A stretch of DNA of 64,000 nt from assembly GCA_045658315.1 (NCBI GenBank), contig JAZOUV010000040.1, positions 1 to 64,000 of the forward strand. The letters are read 5' to 3'. The DNA comes from RGIG1995 sp045658315 (GTDB lineage Bacteria > Bacillota > Clostridia > Oscillospirales > CAG-272). This document shows, piece after piece, positions 33,790 through 42,232 of this stretch. A program made the translations under genes and the position numbers. Under the pieces are notes generated by a model. The model did no database searches. It saw only the letters and a program-made list of their open reading frames with translations, and was not told the origin of the DNA. How positions within the stretch are numbered: position 1 is the first letter of the stretch; each line of letters starts with the position of its first letter.

Positions 33790-33824
33790 CAAAAAAGCTC
33801 CTCAATTATTGAAGAGCTTTTCGT
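33790..33824 (-). terminator. Terminator of glyA
   Basis: On the minus strand, AAAAGCTCTTCAA and TTGAGGAGCTTTT form a stem followed by a T-run. Confidence 0.8.
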
Positions 33825-33838
33825 CATATGTTGTCTGA

Positions 33839-35080
33839 TCAATATAGTGGATATTTTTCGCAAAGTTTCTTTACTTCCGCTTTGATATAATCTGCCTGAG
33901 CGTCAAAATCAGATGCCGCAAGCTTGATAAGCTTACCGATAACCTTCATATCCTCTTCCTTCATACCTCTTGTTGTAACGGCAGGTGTACCGATTCTTAC
34001 ACCGCTTGTAACAAAGGGACTCTGGGGATCGTTAGGGATTGCGTTCTTGTTGAGGGTAATACCAACAGCATCAAGTTTGTTTTCAAGCTCCTTGCCCGTA
34101 ATATTGAAGTTACGGAGGTCAACAAGCATAAGGTGATTGTCCGTTCCGCCCGAAACAAGGTCAAAGCCTTCCGCAACAAGAGTTTCAGCCAAAACCTTTG
34201 CATTCTTAACAACTTGAGTCTGATATTCCTTAAATTCAGGTTTAAGTGCCTCGCCAAAGCATACAGCCTTAGCGGAAATGGTGTGCATAAGAGGTCCGCC
34301 CTGCATACCGGGGAATATACCCTTGTCTATCTTCTTTGCAAGCTCTTTCTTACAGAGGATAAGTCCTCCACGCGGACCACGGAGTGTCTTGTGAGTTGTA
34401 GATGTTACAATGTCGGCATAAGGTACAGGATTGGGATGAAGTCCTGCGGCAACGAGACCTGCAATATGAGCCATATCTACCATGAGGTATGCTCCAACCT
34501 TTTTAGCGATCTCTGCAAAGCGTTCAAAATCAATAATTCTCGGATATGCCGATGCACCTGCAACAATAAGCTTCGGCTTATGCTGAATCGCAAGTTCTTC
34601 TACCTTGTCATAATCAATTCTGTGTGTTACATCATCAATGCCGTAAGGAACAAAGTTGTAGACCAAACCACTCATATTAACGGGACTTCCGTGTGTAAGA
34701 TGTCCGCCGCAAGCAAGGCTCATACCGAGAACGGTATCACCGGGCTGAAGAAGTACTATATATACAGCAGAGTTTGCCTGTGCTCCGCTATGTGCCTGAA
34801 CATTTGCATGTTCAGCTCCGAAAAGCTTCTTTGCACGTTCTATTGCTATATTTTCCGAAATATCTACACATTCGCATCCGCCATAATATCTCTTGCCGGG
34901 ATAACCTTCGGCATACTTATTTGTAAGAACCGTACCCATAGCACTCATAACAGGCTCAGATACAATATTCTCAGATGCAATAAGCTCAATACAATTTTTT
35001 TGACGGTTCAGTTCAAGCTCGATAGCATTCGCAACCTCTTTGTCATACTGAGCAAGATAATTAAGGTTTTCTTTAATCAT
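33839..35080 (-). CDS. glyA: Serine hydroxymethyltransferase
   Basis: 413 residues, the normal length. Interconverts serine and glycine with tetrahydrofolate and PLP. Visible motifs: IELIASENIVSEPVMSA, GCECVDISE, VDMAHIAGLVAAGLHPNP, and the PLP lysine in VTSTTHKTLRGPRGG. It is monocistronic, with AGAGGA upstream and a terminator downstream. Neighbouring leaders show no glycine riboswitch or T-box signature. Confidence 0.97.
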   Translation of the reverse strand: MIKENLNYLAQYDKEVANAIELELNRQKNCIELIASENIVSEPVMSAMGTVLTNKYAEGYPGKRYYGGCECVDISENIAIERAKKLFGAEHANVQAHSGAQANSAVYIVLLQPGDTVLGMSLACGGHLTHGSPVNMSGLVYNFVPYGIDDVTHRIDYDKVEELAIQHKPKLIVAGASAYPRIIDFERFAEIAKKVGAYLMVDMAHIAGLVAAGLHPNPVPYADIVTSTTHKTLRGPRGGLILCKKELAKKIDKGIFPGMQGGPLMHTISAKAVCFGEALKPEFKEYQTQVVKNAKVLAETLVAEGFDLVSGGTDNHLMLVDLRNFNITGKELENKLDAVGITLNKNAIPNDPQSPFVTSGVRIGTPAVTTRGMKEEDMKVIGKLIKLAASDFDAQADYIKAEVKKLCEKYPLY

Positions 35081-35188
35081 TTTATATGATATCCTCTCTT
35101 TTATTCTTTTAACATTGATATTATACTATTTTTTTATTGTTATTTCAACACTATTTGCAAAAGATAATAAAAAATTTAAAATTTGTAG

Positions 35189-35217
35189 TTTACTTTAGGT
35201 CAATTATGTGGTATAAT
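35189..35217 (+). promoter_or_regulatory. Promoter of the Cys/Asp-rich membrane protein gene
   Basis: TTTACT (35189-35194), 17-base spacer, TATAAT (35212-35217) with an extended TGG. Confidence 0.65.
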
Positions 35218-35251
35218 AAACGTATAAAATATTTGCAGGAGGTTTTATATA

Positions 35252-35557
35252 ATGTACAAAGACAAAAAATATTATAATAAAAACGATGTAATCGTTTTGA
35301 TTCTTAAGCTTCTTTTAGGAATTGCTGCCGTTGCAGCCGCAGTTGTTGCCGGAATAAAGATCTATGAAAAAATACAGTCCAAGCGTATGTGTGAACTTTG
35401 CGACTGCTGCGATGACGATCTTTTCAATGATGACGATTTCTGCATTTGCGATGACGAATGCGAATGCGATTGTGGTTGTGATGATGCTACTGACGATTTT
35501 GCAGAAACAGTTGCTGAGGTTACCGAAAAGGAAATTAACCCCACAGAGCAAAACTAA
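35252..35557 (+). CDS. Single-pass membrane protein with Cys/Asp-rich domain
   Basis: 101 residues. A basic N-terminus is followed by one membrane helix (about 13-36, rich in Ala and Val), a short basic stretch (KIQSKR), and then a 32-residue block (about 47-78) holding ten Cys and about a dozen Asp/Glu in CELCDCCDDD, CICDDECECD and CGCDD patterns. A Thr/Glu-rich tail ends it. The positive-inside rule places the N-terminus or the basic stretch inside; the orientation is uncertain. The block looks able to bind metal ions, but no known family matched. It has its own promoter, AGGAGG and terminator. A DtxR-type metal regulator follows. Confidence 0.7.
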   Translation: MYKDKKYYNKNDVIVLILKLLLGIAAVAAAVVAGIKIYEKIQSKRMCELCDCCDDDLFNDDDFCICDDECECDCGCDDATDDFAETVAEVTEKEINPTEQN

Positions 35558-35568
35558 GCTATTTTTTC

Positions 35569-35605
35569 TTTAAAAGCCTGTTTGTCAAAATAGGCTTTTT
35601 TATTT
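35569..35605 (+). terminator. Terminator of the Cys/Asp-rich gene
   Basis: AAAAGCCT and AGGCTTTT with inner T/A pairing, followed by TTTATTTTTT. Confidence 0.75.
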
Positions 35606-35623
35606 TTTATCATATATTTTATA

Positions 35624-35652
35624 TTGAAAAAAAAAGTGTTATATGGTATACT
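35624..35652 (+). promoter_or_regulatory. Promoter of the DtxR-type regulator gene
   Basis: TTGAAA (35624-35629), 17-base spacer, TATACT (35647-35652) with an extended TGG. It lies 21 bases before the start codon. Confidence 0.65.
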
Positions 35653-35673
35653 TTTAAAAAAGGAGTGATATAA

Positions 35674-36039
35674 ATGCATTTGCAAGAATCCGGAGAAATG
35701 TACCTTGAAACCATATACGTTCTCACACAACAAAAAGATAATGTACGTTCAATTGACATCTGCGAACATATGGGTTATTCCAAACCAAGTATAAGCCGTG
35801 CTGTCGGTATTCTGAAAAATGCAGGTTATATTACTGTAGACAAAAACGGCTATATTACCCTTACTGAAAACGGTAAAGAAATTGCCCAAAAAACATACGA
35901 AAGACACAGTATTTTGAAAACTTTATTTATCAAAATGGGAGTCAGCGACGAGGTTGCCACCGAGGACGCATGTAAGATCGAACACGTTATCAGCGACGAG
36001 GTTTTTGACGCGATAAAAAAATACTTCTTTAAATTATAA
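35674..36039 (+). CDS. DtxR/MntR-family metal-dependent repressor
   Basis: 121 residues: winged helix-turn-helix (about 7-70) plus a dimerisation and metal-binding domain, without an SH3-like C-terminus. The ligand pattern favours the iron-type DtxR/IdeR set over the manganese-type MntR set: GEMYLETIY has Met where MntR has Asp, and DACKIEHVISDEV supplies Cys, Glu and His. Members repress uptake or activate efflux genes when metal-loaded. GGAG lies before the ATG. The next gene, 12 bases on, is an unrelated-looking isomerase. The Cys/Asp-rich gene upstream may be a target. Confidence 0.85.
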   Translation: MHLQESGEMYLETIYVLTQQKDNVRSIDICEHMGYSKPSISRAVGILKNAGYITVDKNGYITLTENGKEIAQKTYERHSILKTLFIKMGVSDEVATEDACKIEHVISDEVFDAIKKYFFKL

Positions 36040-36050
36040 AGGACAGCATC

Positions 36051-36914
36051 ATGAAAATATCAACCGAAATAGCTTCAATTGCAAAATTTGTGGGAGAAGA
36101 ACGTGCCATAGAAATGGTTGCAAAGGCAGGCTTTGACTATTGGGATTTTTCAATGTTTGAAATGGCAAGACGAGATGAGGCAACCGACTGTGTACTTCCA
36201 AGCACACATCCCCTTGCATGTTCCGGCAGACTTGCTTTTGCAAGAAAGCTCAAGCAAATAGGACTTGACTGCGGTATTACCTGCAACCAGTCACACGCTC
36301 CATTTCCTGTAAGAATCCCCGCCATAAAGGATGTTCAAAAGTATGCGATTGAATGTACAGCAGAGGCAGGAGGGAAAATCTGCATAGTCCATCCCGACAA
36401 CAATAAATCGGCAGAAGAAAATGCCGAAATGTATTTTGAACTGCTCCCATTTGCAAAACAGCACGGTGTTAAAATAGCAACCGAAAATATGTGGAACTGG
36501 GATAAAGAAAAGGACGAAGCTCTCCCTGCCGCTTGTTCAACTCCAAAAAGCTTTATTGACCATCTACTTGCAGTGAATGACCCCTATTTTGTTGCCTGTC
36601 TCGATATAGGACACGCAGAAATGAGAGGACATAATACAACAGCAGCCGAAATGATACACGCTCTGGGCAATAAGTTGCAGGCTCTCCATTTGCATGACAA
36701 CGATAAATGGCACGACAGCCACGCACTTCCCTTTACTATGGATATTGACTTTGCCCCTGTTGTTAAAGCACTAAAAGATATAAACTATACAGGCGATTTT
36801 ACACTTGAAGCAGATACCCATATAAGAAAGCACTCTTCCGATGATGTGTTTAAGGGTATATGCGAAATGTCAAATGCCACAAGAAAACTTGCAGATATGT
36901 TTGAAGCATTATAA
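36051..36914 (+). CDS. Sugar phosphate isomerase/epimerase-like TIM-barrel protein
   Basis: 287 residues of the xylose-isomerase-like (AP endonuclease family 2) fold. Metal-site motifs are visible: GLDCGITCNQSHAPFP, KIATENMWNW with Glu, VACLDIGHAEMRGHNTT with Asp and His, LHLHDNDKWHDSHALPF, and GDFTLEAD with a final Glu. This set usually binds Mn or Co. The actual substrate, commonly a ketose or inositol derivative, cannot be told. It is 11 bases after the DtxR-type gene, and a terminator follows. Confidence 0.8.
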   Translation: MKISTEIASIAKFVGEERAIEMVAKAGFDYWDFSMFEMARRDEATDCVLPSTHPLACSGRLAFARKLKQIGLDCGITCNQSHAPFPVRIPAIKDVQKYAIECTAEAGGKICIVHPDNNKSAEENAEMYFELLPFAKQHGVKIATENMWNWDKEKDEALPAACSTPKSFIDHLLAVNDPYFVACLDIGHAEMRGHNTTAAEMIHALGNKLQALHLHDNDKWHDSHALPFTMDIDFAPVVKALKDINYTGDFTLEADTHIRKHSSDDVFKGICEMSNATRKLADMFEAL

Positions 36915-36916
36915 TT

Positions 36917-36943
36917 TAAAAAAGGGCTATACGCCCTTTTTTT
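36917..36943 (+). terminator. Terminator of the regulator-isomerase operon
   Basis: AAAAAAGGGC / GCCCTTTTTT stem with loop TATAC and T-run. Confidence 0.8.
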
Positions 36944-36978
36944 AGTTTAAGTCCTTAATTAATAATAAACAGTTAGCA

Positions 36979-37007
36979 CAAAAAAGCCCTTTCCGATGGA
37001 AAGGGCT
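36979..37007 (-). terminator. Terminator of the SleC-like locus
   Basis: AGCCCTTTCC / GGAAAGGGCT with loop GAT, followed on the minus strand by TTTTTT. Confidence 0.8.
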
Positions 37008-37086
37008 CAGTCGTTAGGATTAACACAACCATTAAAAATACCACAAGAAGTGATAAAAAAAGATTATTGCTTAAATAATTACTATA

Positions 37087-38466
37087 TCATTCCTCCCTAT
37101 TTTCACCTGCGATTATAGCATTGTAGACCTCGGACAAAAGATTCCATGTAGTTGACGTAACCACCCCTGTTTCTTTTATTCCAAAAAGTCGCTGAAATTC
37201 TTTTACAGCATTTTCAGTTTGTTCGTCATACACTCCATTTAAAGATAATTCGGGGAATTTGGGATAAGATTCCGCCACTTTATTGAGATATTCCTGCAAA
37301 TACCTCACCTCAGTCCCCACACTGCCTATTAATAATATATTTCCGCCATAGGGAACAGCCGTCTCCGAAAAAGCACTCGGCGGAAGTGCCGAATATAATC
37401 CGGAGTATACATCAAGCAGTACACGCCATATAGGGTCGGTTACTACCCCGTCAGGCTCAAAGCCGAACATTCTTTGAAACGCCATTACCGATTGATAAGT
37501 TTTTTCGCCGTAAACCCCAACAATTTCTAAGGGCGGAACGAAGCTGTCAAAGGCAGAAACAAACAGCAGATAATACTGCAATAGTTTAACTTGATTTCCT
37601 ACATCGCCATAGTCGAGCACAGCCCTCAACTCGACTGGGATGTCAGAAAACTCCCCCCCTTGCAACACCAGATAATTCAGCCTGTATATACTGTCAAGCA
37701 CATACAATAGCTTATAGTAAGTATTTTTTTCAACGCTTCCCGTAACAGGCAAGTCAAATATTCTCTGAAATGCCGCGACAGCCATCGCCGTCTCCTCGCC
37801 GTAAACCCCGTTTGCAGTTTCAATATACGGTATTGTGTCATAATTTGCGGAAATTCTGTTTAAAGCAATTTGCAAACCACTGACATTAGCCCCCGTCTGT
37901 CCTTGATACATTGGATAATCGAACAGAAATGAATTCTGAAGTCCCCTGACCGTAGCATTTCTTACTATTCCAAACTCACGTCCGAAATAGTATTCCAATA
38001 TTTCCTCACATGTTCTGCCGTTTTTTGCCATAGCTATACTGCCCTCGACAGACAGACCGCGACATCTTACACCGTCGTAACAAATTTCAGCATTGATCGG
38101 CCAAATACCGTAATCACTTGCAATGTACTCATTGAAAATATTATCTGCAATCTCGTTAATGTTAGCATATACCGGTGCACCGTATTCATAGGCCAAATCC
38201 GTAACCGGATCATCGGTTATATCAAAGCTGTAACCCATTTTCCTGTATTTTCTTTCTGTTATTCTGTAAAGTGCTCTGCTTATTTGAGCGTACATAATTG
38301 CACAGAGAGCTTCCTCGGGATAATTTGGTGAAAGGGTAGATGAGGCAACTGCTTTTATGTAATCGGGAAAAGATACGGTAACGTTTTCAGCAAAATCATC
38401 TGCACTGCCTAAATGAACCGTTATATAGGCAGGTATTTCGGGCAATCCGTATTCACTGTTCATCAT
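37087..38466 (-). CDS. SleC-like cortex-lytic protein, catalytic and binding part
   Basis: About 459 residues. The first 165 or so form a SpoIID-like domain: VSFPDYIKAVASSTLSPNYP and EEALCAIMYAQISRALYRI, then IADNIFNEYI and AMAKNGRTCEEILEYYFG. This arrangement matches the core of clostridial SleC, a spore cortex lytic transglycosylase, as I remember it. Three peptidoglycan-binding modules follow (about 190-260, 290-365 and 385-450), each with a QxxLN...GVYGEET...AFQRxF pattern; SleC has fewer. There is no signal peptide of its own. The start is placed at the ATG at 38466, 7 bases after GAGGG inside the preceding gene, with which it overlaps by 14 bases in another frame. Confidence 0.75.
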   Translation of the reverse strand: MMNSEYGLPEIPAYITVHLGSADDFAENVTVSFPDYIKAVASSTLSPNYPEEALCAIMYAQISRALYRITERKYRKMGYSFDITDDPVTDLAYEYGAPVYANINEIADNIFNEYIASDYGIWPINAEICYDGVRCRGLSVEGSIAMAKNGRTCEEILEYYFGREFGIVRNATVRGLQNSFLFDYPMYQGQTGANVSGLQIALNRISANYDTIPYIETANGVYGEETAMAVAAFQRIFDLPVTGSVEKNTYYKLLYVLDSIYRLNYLVLQGGEFSDIPVELRAVLDYGDVGNQVKLLQYYLLFVSAFDSFVPPLEIVGVYGEKTYQSVMAFQRMFGFEPDGVVTDPIWRVLLDVYSGLYSALPPSAFSETAVPYGGNILLIGSVGTEVRYLQEYLNKVAESYPKFPELSLNGVYDEQTENAVKEFQRLFGIKETGVVTSTTWNLLSEVYNAIIAGENREE

Positions 38467-38764
38467 CTGCATCCCTCATTGCAGGCGGAATAGGAAATAA
38501 ATTTACGTTTTGCAGAGTTGTAACATTTCTGATTATAGGAATATCATCATATTCCCCTTCGACAAACCCATCGGCAAAAACTTTAATACTGTAGTCATCG
38601 CCAATTTCCAATGGAATAGGCTCTGTTTTTCCGTCAGAGTCGGCCAGATATTCGTAAAGGCTTTCCATATTCTTGCTTAGGAGTATTCTGCCGTTTTTGA
38701 CAGGTGATGCCCCGTTAGCATATCTTACGTTTACTGTAAGATAACCAATATCCATATTTTCCAT
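38453..38764 (-). CDS. SleC-type N-terminal prodomain as a separate protein
   Basis: 103 residues. The beta-sandwich-like sequence MDIGYLTVNVRYANGASPVK, then GRILLSKNM, DGKTEPIPL and FADGFVEGEYDDIPIIRNVTTLQNVNLFP resembles the N-terminal prodomain of SleC, which is normally fused to the SpoIID-like part. Here it ends in ...PPAMRDADDEQ and overlaps the next gene. No classical signal peptide. Both genes probably form a two-protein cortex-lytic system; whether the parts assemble is unknown. Confidence 0.6.
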   Translation of the reverse strand: MENMDIGYLTVNVRYANGASPVKNGRILLSKNMESLYEYLADSDGKTEPIPLEIGDDYSIKVFADGFVEGEYDDIPIIRNVTTLQNVNLFPIPPAMRDADDEQ

Positions 38765-38856
38765 ATTTTCACCCCATTATGCTTTTTTAATATTATATGA
38801 AATTAAAATTGGAAATGTGATACCTAATGTACAGAAAGAAGCATTTATTAGACAAA

Positions 38857-38902
38857 AAAACAAAACTACCCGTGCATCTTATTAAGACGCACGGGCAGTT
38901 TT
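38857..38902 (-). terminator. Terminator of the dcw cluster after ftsZ
   Basis: AAAACTGCCCGTGC and GCACGGGTAGTTTT form a stem followed on the minus strand by TTTTTTT. Confidence 0.85.
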
Positions 38903-38922
38903 AAAACGCTTTAATTATTGAA

Positions 38923-40080
38923 TTAGTTATTCTTCTTGAAAAGTGTGAGAATATCATTGAAATCGCTGTCGGAAATAACATCGCCCGTAGGCTCGGACTC
39001 AGCGTTAGCATCAACGTATTCATTCTTGAAAAGACCTGAATTATCATCGTTCTGTTGAGCAGTGAAGGATGCGTCAAGTTTTTCTTCAGCAAGCTTAGCA
39101 GCTTCCTGAGCCGCCGCCTTCTTTGCAGCCTCAAAACCTGTAGCAATAACAGTAACCTTCATTTCGTCTTCAAGATTGCTGTCAAATGCAGCACCCCAGA
39201 TGATCTGTGCATCGGGATGAGCTTCTCTCTGAATCATTGTTGCAGCAGCATCAACTTCATCAAGGCCGATATCGGGAGATGCTGTAAAGTTAACGATAAT
39301 ACCTCTCGCACCCTTGATAGATGTTTCAAGCAAGGGACTGGAAATAGCCATCATAGCAGCCTGTTCAGCCTTATCCTTGCCGTTAGCCTGACCAACACCC
39401 ATGTGAGCATTGCCGGCGTTGGACATAATAGCGGTTACGTCAGCAAAGTCAAGGTTAATAACACCTGTAACGTTGATAAGCTCGGATATACTCTGTACGC
39501 CCTGTCTCAAAACGTCGTCTGCAATAACGAATGCATTGAGAAGAGTAATTCTTGTTTCAGAAACCTGCTTAAGACGCTCATTGGGGATAACTACGAGAGA
39601 GTCAACGCATTCACCCAGCTTCTTAATGCCTTGTTCAGCAAGCTCCATTCTTTTTTTGCCTTCAAAAAGGAAAGGCTTGGTAACGATACCAACAGTAAGT
39701 ATGCCCATATCTTTTGCTATTTTCGCAACTACGGGAGCAGCACCTGTACCTGTTCCGCCGCCCATACCTGTGGTAATAAACACCATATCAGTACCGATAA
39801 GAAGGTTCTTGATTTCGTCGGCACTTTCTTCTGCAGCACGGAAACCAACATCGGGGTTAGCTCCTGCACCTCTACCCTTTGTGAGCTTTTCACCAATAGA
39901 GATTTTATGTGTTGCACCCGACTTTTCAAGGGACTGTTTATCTGTATTTACTGCAATAAATTCTACGCCTCTTACGCCTGCTTCAATCATACGGTTTACA
40001 GCGTTTGTACCGCCGCCGCCGACACCTACAACTTTAATAATAACGCCGTTGCTGTTTGCTTCTTCAAACTCAAATGCCAT
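38923..40080 (-). CDS. ftsZ: Cell division protein FtsZ
   Basis: 385 residues. Tubulin-like GTPase that forms the Z-ring. GTP-binding signature GGGTGTGAAPVVA (about 105-117), AVNRMIEAGVRGVEFIAVNTD, and T7-loop region NLDFADVTAIM are all present. Residues about 320-370 are a variable Ala/Glu/Asp-rich linker, and the tail SDFNDILTLFKKNN is a shortened version of the partner-binding peptide. It has AGGAGG upstream and closes the leftward division cluster; no ftsA precedes it. Confidence 0.98.
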   Translation of the reverse strand: MAFEFEEANSNGVIIKVVGVGGGGTNAVNRMIEAGVRGVEFIAVNTDKQSLEKSGATHKISIGEKLTKGRGAGANPDVGFRAAEESADEIKNLLIGTDMVFITTGMGGGTGTGAAPVVAKIAKDMGILTVGIVTKPFLFEGKKRMELAEQGIKKLGECVDSLVVIPNERLKQVSETRITLLNAFVIADDVLRQGVQSISELINVTGVINLDFADVTAIMSNAGNAHMGVGQANGKDKAEQAAMMAISSPLLETSIKGARGIIVNFTASPDIGLDEVDAAATMIQREAHPDAQIIWGAAFDSNLEDEMKVTVIATGFEAAKKAAAQEAAKLAEEKLDASFTAQQNDDNSGLFKNEYVDANAESEPTGDVISDSDFNDILTLFKKNN

Positions 40081-40256
40081 TTTTTGCTTCCTCCTGTGTA
40101 TAATAAATCCTGTATTATTTACGTGTTATGTTTCAAAAGTCCAAAATTTTGCCGATATATAAATAATGATAATACTTTTCAATTAAATAAGCAAGAATTT
40201 TTTAAATTGTTCACGATAATTTTACATTTTCACTTGCTATTATTTTCAAAAAACAG

Positions 40257-41081
40257 TTAATTTGCTAAAATCACCGAGCCGACTGTGATGTCATGGGCAT
40301 CGACTTCACCCTTTTGAGTAGGCTCAAAGGTATTGATCATAAGCCCTGCAAAGGTCAGCTTCATCTCCGTCTCGGTATTATCTCCGAGGTAGATTTTGAA
40401 ACGGTCTTGATATGTTACATATATATTATATTTTTTTGTAAGATCGATAGACGTAAGACCTTCGGCAAGCTCGTGTCCGCTGACAGCTTGAATAAAGTTG
40501 TTTATGTAATCGAAGGTAAGGTCTTTATCAAATGCAACGGTATCGCCCACAATCGCACTTTTAATACCCGAAAAAATTATTCTTATTATAGGTTGTTCCT
40601 CATTCACGGGCAATTCAGTTGTTCTTTCAAGCACTCTGAGCGTTTCCGACAGAATAAAATACTCGCCGCATATTTCCGTAAAATATTTAGGCTGATCTTC
40701 AGAGATCTTAAAGGTCAACGTTGAAGGAAGAGTACGTCTGATGACAACATTACTGACATAGGGATATTCCGCAATTATAGAACCTTTAGCAGTTTTTTTG
40801 TTTATAGCATAAAGGTTTTGACCTACCGATATTCCGCTTACTTCAATTATCTGCTCGGACGTATATCGCTCATTTCCCTTGACGTCAATAGTTTCGATTT
40901 TCAGAAACAGTGCCATACAGATTATCACGAATATAAAACACAGTACAATCGAGAGTAATATATAATTTATACGCCGAAATATTTTTTTATGCCTTTTTTT
41001 AGCCATCAACCTTTCGAGAGTATCACGGTTAACAATTTCAGCATTGGACAATTCCGGATTATTATACGTTTCTCTGTCCAT
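40257..41081 (-). CDS. ftsQ: Cell division protein FtsQ/DivIB
   Basis: 274 residues. A cytoplasmic tail (about 1-37), one membrane helix (about 38-60), then an outside POTRA domain starting KIETIDVKGNERYTSEQIIEVSGI and the FtsQ beta domain. It stabilises the divisome together with FtsL and FtsB/DivIC. Three bases separate it from murG. A 176-bp gap before ftsZ suggests that ftsZ has its own promoter. Confidence 0.88.
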   Translation of the reverse strand: MDRETYNNPELSNAEIVNRDTLERLMAKKRHKKIFRRINYILLSIVLCFIFVIICMALFLKIETIDVKGNERYTSEQIIEVSGISVGQNLYAINKKTAKGSIIAEYPYVSNVVIRRTLPSTLTFKISEDQPKYFTEICGEYFILSETLRVLERTTELPVNEEQPIIRIIFSGIKSAIVGDTVAFDKDLTFDYINNFIQAVSGHELAEGLTSIDLTKKYNIYVTYQDRFKIYLGDNTETEMKLTFAGLMINTFEPTQKGEVDAHDITVGSVILAN

Positions 41082-41084
41082 ATC

Positions 41085-42203
41085 CTATTTCCTTTTTATT
41101 TTTTTATCATCTACAAGCTTTCTTACACCGTTATAAATAAGCTCGTTTGTATTTTCAACAGCAAAGCCGCCGATATTTTTTTTCATATTCTGAAGTTTTT
41201 CATCATCATCCAGCAGTTCTTCAACTGCTTTAACCAACACGCCTTCGTCAAGAGACTTCTCTTCAAACACCACAGCGGCATTTTTCTTTTCAAGCTCAAC
41301 AGCGTTTTTATACTGGTGATTATCGGTAACGTTAGGAGAGGGGATAAGTATGCAAGGCTTTTTCATCATTGCAAGCTCCGACAATGTCATAGCCCCTGCT
41401 CTTGCGATTACGAGGTCAGCTGCCGCCATCTTTCTCGGCATATCATAAATATATTCAACAAGCTGCAGGTTCTCGTATTTCTCAAGTCCGTACTCACGGA
41501 AAGTCTTTATTGCGGTCTCTTTTTCAATAGCTCCCGATGCATGTATATGAAGTATTTCCGGGTGCTTCGACGAATAGTCTCTCATAACCTTGAGCATTTC
41601 GCCGTTAACACGCATAGCACCCATACTGCCGCCGTATGAAAGCAACAGCTTTTTATAGCCGCCCTTTACCTCTGATATGTCGGAATCGGAAGACACAAAG
41701 CCTCCTATAAGGGGATTGCCTACCCTCACCGCCTTTTCGGGATATTTCAATTTGTTTATAGTTGCTTCAAAATTTGTATACACAATGTCAACGTATTTTT
41801 CAAGCATTCGTACAGCCACACCGGGAAGTGCGTTTGACTCATGCAAAACTGTAGGAATACCCATATCAGCCGCCGCTTTTACCACAGGCCAACATACGTA
41901 ACCACCCGTACCGATAACAACGTCGGGCTTAAATCTCCTGACGAGTTTTTTCGCCTTAAACACCGATGTTACCGCCAAATAGACAGTCTTAATATTAGAG
42001 AGAGAGAGCTTACGTTTCAGTCCCTGTATCTCGATATGATATACCTCATACCCAAACTTTGGAACAAGCTTATTTTCAATTCCCCTGCCCGTACCGACAA
42101 AGGCAATTACACTGTCTTTTTCTTTTTCGCGAATTGTATTGGCTATGGCAATAGCGGGATTTACGTGTCCGCCCGTTCCGCCGCCCGTCATAAGTACTCT
42201 CAC
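41085..42203 (-). CDS. murG: MurG, lipid II synthase (GlcNAc transferase)
   Basis: About 372 residues. Transfers GlcNAc to lipid I at the membrane inner face. The start is a GTG at 42203, 9 bases after AAGGAGG; upstream codons would overlap that site. The N-terminal Gly-rich loop is VLMTGGGTGGHVNPA, followed by GTGGYVCWPVVKAA and the C-terminal UDP-GlcNAc site IARAGAMTLSELAMMKKPCIL and NHQYKNAVELEK. Confidence 0.96.
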   Translation of the reverse strand: MRVLMTGGGTGGHVNPAIAIANTIREKEKDSVIAFVGTGRGIENKLVPKFGYEVYHIEIQGLKRKLSLSNIKTVYLAVTSVFKAKKLVRRFKPDVVIGTGGYVCWPVVKAAADMGIPTVLHESNALPGVAVRMLEKYVDIVYTNFEATINKLKYPEKAVRVGNPLIGGFVSSDSDISEVKGGYKKLLLSYGGSMGAMRVNGEMLKVMRDYSSKHPEILHIHASGAIEKETAIKTFREYGLEKYENLQLVEYIYDMPRKMAAADLVIARAGAMTLSELAMMKKPCILIPSPNVTDNHQYKNAVELEKKNAAVVFEEKSLDEGVLVKAVEELLDDDEKLQNMKKNIGGFAVENTNELIYNGVRKLVDDKKIKRK

Positions 42204-42232
42204 GCTTAGTGCCTCCTTCGGCAATGTAAAAA

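Noticed and set aside
35081..35251. A T-box or glycine riboswitch near glyA
   Set aside because: The leader is too short and AT-rich and has neither the T-box core nor a glycine aptamer pattern.
38453..38472. A programmed frameshift joining the two SleC-like genes
   Set aside because: No slippery heptamer is visible, and the second gene has its own GAGGG site and ATG codons. A split gene is simpler.
39055..40260. A 401-codon frame opposite ftsZ
   Set aside because: Antisense to a certain gene. It is Cys- and Ser-rich with no ribosome-binding site.
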